A stretch of DNA of 13,584 nucleotides from an uncultured Ruminococcus sp. (GTDB lineage Bacteria > Bacillota > Clostridia > Oscillospirales > Ruminococcaceae): positions 1 to 13,584 of the forward strand of contig UQYK01000052.1 of NCBI GenBank assembly GCA_900545285.1. The letters are read 5' to 3'. Under the pieces are notes generated by a model that saw nothing but the letters and a program-made list of their open reading frames with translations, made no database searches and had not been told where the DNA came from. Of this stretch, positions 13,289 through 13,584 are shown in pieces; position 1 is the first letter of the stretch; each line of letters starts with the position of its first letter. The position numbers and the translations under genes are program-made.

Positions 13289-13321
13289 CAGCCGCTTTCG
13301 GCGGATTCGGGGCTGTTTTTT
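13289..13321 (+). terminator. Terminator-like hairpin between the protease and ffs promoters
   Basis: CAGCC (13289-13293) pairs with GGCTG (13311-13315) around an inner GC-rich segment and is followed directly by six Ts. No plus-strand gene ends here. It may stop antisense transcription from entering ffs, or be chance. Confidence 0.3.
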
Positions 13322-13353
13322 GCGAAGGAATTTCTGTTTTTTCAAAAAAACAC

Positions 13354-13382
13354 TTGCATTTTTTTTGCACCTGTGGTATAAT
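13354..13382 (+). promoter_or_regulatory. Promoter of the SRP RNA gene
   Basis: TTGCAT (13354-13359), a 17-bp spacer rich in T, and TATAAT (13377-13382). The start is expected near 13389, about 27 nt before the first paired base of the RNA, so the 5' end is probably trimmed. Confidence 0.87.
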
Positions 13383-13415
13383 AATGGATATCTGATGCGT
13401 TTGTGTCAGGAACGG

Positions 13416-13549
13416 ATTCCGGAATATAGGTGTGCGGGTCCTGTGCAACAAAGCACCGTGAACCATGTCAGGCGGGGAACCGAGCAGCATTAAGCGGATT
13501 GTTTTGTGTGCCGCAGTCAACCTGCACACCTATGTTCCGGAATTTTTTT
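13416..13549 (+). ncRNA. ffs: Signal recognition particle RNA, small (Alu-less) form
   Basis: The 134-nt region folds into one long hairpin. Arms 13416-13439 and 13520-13543 are complementary over 24 bases except for two positions (TTCCGGAA, then ATAGGTGTGC). The apex is the conserved Ffh-binding domain IV: CATGTCAGG, the CGG-GGAA-CCG tetraloop stem (13473-13482) and AGCAGCA. Seven Ts (13543-13549) follow the closing arm and would end transcription. There is no room for an Alu domain, so this is the short E. coli-like form and not the ~270-nt Bacillus scRNA. It binds Ffh, encoded at 8328-9743. The exact 5' end is uncertain; a precursor may begin near 13389. Confidence 0.95.
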
Positions 13550-13584
13550 GAGCCGTTTTCAGGCGGCTCTGTGCGGAACGGAGG
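13550..13584 (+). other. Hairpin and likely ribosome binding site of the next gene
   Basis: GAGCCG/CGGCTC (13550-13555, 13564-13569) forms a small hairpin right after the SRP RNA T-run. The window ends in GGAACGGAGG, which fits a ribosome binding site for a plus-strand gene starting just outside. In Bacillus, dnaX follows the SRP RNA gene; that identity is only a guess here. Confidence 0.4.

Noticed and set aside
13269..13529. Minus-strand 86-aa frame across the right end
   Set aside because: It lies opposite the SRP RNA and both promoters and has no ribosome binding site.
1..13584. Mobile elements, CRISPR arrays, prophage or defence genes
   Set aside because: No transposase, integrase, regular spaced repeats or terminal inverted repeats were seen; the gene content is housekeeping.

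Overview
The window reads as chromosomal housekeeping DNA from a low-to-mid GC Firmicute of class Clostridia, most likely a Ruminococcus-type Oscillospiraceae. Three things point there: Spo0A and SpoIVB (endospore formers), the Firmicutes gene order ylxM-ffh-rpsP-khpA-rimM-trmD, and a secreted cysteine protease ending in a type I dockerin, a module typical of cellulosome-building ruminococci. The species is inference. Promoters are mostly textbook sigma-A sites (TTGACA-like, 16-18 bp, TATAAT-like), and most transcription units end in clear hairpin terminators.

Layout. 1-1758: argG alone on the minus strand, with a strong promoter and ARG-box-like AT-rich palindromes. 1759-3362: a flavin reductase-like protein and the sporulation master regulator spo0A, both minus. 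3521-5527: an unrecognised four-helix membrane protein (minus), then spoIVB (plus), which is divergent from spo0A instead of preceding it on the same strand. 5697-5960: HPr (minus) with its own promoter and a 14-bp perfect palindrome in its leader. 6229-10144: the minus-strand operon ylxM-ffh-rpsP-khpA-rimM-trmD for protein targeting, ribosome assembly and tRNA modification. It is read from a consensus promoter and closed by a terminator overlapping the trmD stop. Its usual last gene, rplS, is absent. khpA is flanked by long structured gaps. 10310-11093: a plus-strand gene for an SCP2-like domain with a long Ala/Pro/Lys tail. 11128-13149: the dockerin protease (minus), convergent with the SCP2 gene and sharing a terminator. 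13354-13549: the SRP RNA gene (ffs, plus), small Alu-less form, with promoter and terminator. The window ends on a GGAGG sequence that may be the ribosome binding site of the next plus-strand gene.

Together: Ffh and the SRP RNA, the two core parts of the bacterial signal recognition particle, are encoded within about 4 kb of each other, with YlxM in the same operon as Ffh. rpsP, khpA, rimM and trmD serve 30S assembly, RNA binding and tRNA m1G37 methylation. Spo0A and SpoIVB act at the start and at a late checkpoint of sporulation. I see no phage, insertion sequence, CRISPR array or defence system. The least explained signals are a possible multi-helix RNA between rpsP and khpA, the SCP2/basic-tail protein with an inverted repeat at its predicted transcription start, and the palindrome in the HPr leader.
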